A DNA stretch of 64,000 nt from Hyphomonas sp. (GTDB taxonomy: Bacteria; Pseudomonadota; Alphaproteobacteria; Caulobacterales; Hyphomonadaceae): the NCBI GenBank assembly GCA_017792365.1, contig CP051229.1, positions 2,108,001 to 2,172,000 on the forward strand, read 5' to 3'. Shown here piece by piece: positions 63,054 to 64,000 of this stretch (position 1 is its first letter; each line of letters opens with the position of its first letter). A program made the position numbers and the translations under genes. The notes below the pieces were generated by a model. It saw only the letters and a list, made by a program, of their open reading frames with translations. It was not told the DNA's origin and did not search any database.

Positions 63054-63127
63054 TGGAGCGGGTGAAGGGAATCGAACCCTCGTCGTAAGCTTGGGAAGCT
63101 TCTGCTCTGCCATTGAGCTACACCCGC
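63054..63127 (-). tRNA. tRNA-Gly (anticodon CCC)
   Basis: 74 nt including an encoded CCA. The acceptor GCGGGTG pairs with CACCCGC, discriminator T. D-arm GTAGCTCAATGGCAGAGC. Anticodon loop TTCCCAA gives anticodon CCC. T-arm GAGGGTTCGATTCCCTT. The first anticodon-stem pair (G/A) appears mismatched; the rest of the fold is regular. It reads GGG codons. Confidence 0.92.
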
Positions 63128-63299
63128 GCGCCGCCGTTTCTATCACCACAGTCCGATCCCGAACAACTGGCGGGCGCCCTCGTTTCAATATCGGCGGGCC
63201 CAGGTCGGCATTCGCCCTTAAGGCATTTCGGATATAAGACATGTCAGGAACCGCACGCGACCGCCGCAAGGCGCGCGAACCCAGGAAACGCGACCACGC

Positions 63300-64000
63300 A
63301 TGACCACACCCGGCGCCCTCGTCATCTTCGGAGCAACCGGCGACCTCGCCCAGCGCATGCTGTTTCCCTCGCTCTACTACCTCGATCATGACGGCCTCCT
63401 GCCCGACGATTTCCGCATCATCGGCGCCGCCCGCCACAAGGCGACCAACGACGCCTTCCGGGATGACGTCCGCGCATGGGTCAAGGAGCGCGCCGGCGAT
63501 CGCGACATCTCCGAAAAGACGTGGGACAGGTTCGCCAGCCGCATCGCCTACTTCTCCGGCGACGCCACGAAGCCCGACAGCTATGAAGAGCTGAAAGCCC
63601 TGATCGGCGATCCGCCGGGCGGGTCGATCTTCTACCTCTCCACCGCCCCCTTCCTCTACAAGCCGATCGTCGAAGGCCTCGCCTCCCGCGACATGACCGG
63701 CGCGCCCAACCGCATCATCCTCGAAAAACCCATCGGCCGCTCGCGCGCCACCTGCGAGGAAATCAACGAAGCCATCGGCGCCCACTTCGATGAAGAGCGC
63801 ATCTTCCGGATCGACCACTATCTCGGCAAGGAAACCGTCCAGAACCTCATCGCCCTGCGCTTCGCCAACGCCCTCTTCGAACCGCTCTGGGACCGCCAGT
63901 CGATCGAATACGTACAGATCTCCGTCGCCGAGACGCTCGGGGTCGACGGCCGCTTCTCCTATTACGACGAATACGGCGCCAGCCGCGACATGGTGCAGAA
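63300..64000 (+). CDS. zwf: Glucose-6-phosphate 1-dehydrogenase Zwf (3' end beyond window)
   Basis: First enzyme of the oxidative pentose phosphate and Entner-Doudoroff routes. 233 codons are visible from the ATG at 63300. The NAD(P)-binding motif FGATGDLAQRMLFPSLY is at the N-terminus, EKPIGRS follows, and the active-site signature RIDHYLGKE lies near residues 170-178 (H173, K177). The full enzyme is about 490 residues, so about half is missing at the right edge. Confidence 0.95.
   Translation, partial: MTTPGALVIFGATGDLAQRMLFPSLYYLDHDGLLPDDFRIIGAARHKATNDAFRDDVRAWVKERAGDRDISEKTWDRFASRIAYFSGDATKPDSYEELKALIGDPPGGSIFYLSTAPFLYKPIVEGLASRDMTGAPNRIILEKPIGRSRATCEEINEAIGAHFDEERIFRIDHYLGKETVQNLIALRFANALFEPLWDRQSIEYVQISVAETLGVDGRFSYYDEYGASRDMVQ

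Overview
The window looks like a chromosomal segment of a GC-rich alphaproteobacterium. It carries an aerobic cobaltochelatase pair (cobS, cobT) beside bolA and a J-domain gene, a complete ybgC-tolQRAB-pal-cpoB block, a HWE-type histidine kinase and a radical SAM/UdgX pair. Gene order and style suggest a Caulobacterales/Hyphomonadaceae-like lineage, but that is inference from gene content only. I see no prophage, insertion sequence, CRISPR array or rRNA.

Layout. 1-6 kb: cobT (cut by the left edge), a flavin monooxygenase, cobS, a J-domain protein and bolA. 6-9 kb: an orphan LuxR regulator behind aroK-aroB. 9-13 kb: a 56-residue membrane protein overlapping a secreted protein, then xerD and mnmC. 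13-21 kb: a greatly expanded phage-shock (Psp) locus. Divergent pspF faces a sigma-54 promoter driving a 45-residue membrane protein, pspA, three pspB paralogues, pspC, a 77-residue protein and six small coiled-coil proteins sharing one C-terminal motif; a MORN-repeat gene follows pspF. 22-32 kb: ybgC, tolQ, tolR, tolA, tolB, pal, cpoB, a YbjN protein, tilS and ftsH. 32-41 kb: a DEAD-box helicase with a long basic tail, a B3 metallo-beta-lactamase lipoprotein next to a PBP4-type peptidase, an EamA exporter broken by two frameshifts, an AraC/GyrI-like regulator, a PAS-HWE kinase and a CxxCH lipoprotein. 41-51 kb: ruvB, SemiSWEET, DUF445, radical SAM/UdgX, PilZ, ruvAC, ycgN and a GNAT pair. 51-57 kb: kdsD, a palindromic repeat, a YjhX-type protein, a frameshifted SDR and a frameshifted ettA. 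57-64 kb: tandem PhoPQ-related lipoprotein hydrolases (both frameshifted), an MFS carrier, a GAF-type methionine sulfoxide reductase, a MarR regulator, tRNA-Gly(CCC) and the start of zwf.

The most interesting system is the Psp locus. One sigma-54 promoter with an IHF consensus just upstream appears to serve a run of twelve small-to-medium envelope genes, nine of which are PspB or PspB-like. This looks like a diversified membrane-sensor set around one PspA effector.

A caution: at least nine small indels disrupt or locally shift the frame of seven otherwise well conserved genes (pspF, the MORN gene, the EamA gene, the SDR, ettA and both PhoPQ-related genes), two of them in runs of G or C. This pattern suggests sequencing or assembly error as much as real gene decay, so those calls need raw-read confirmation.
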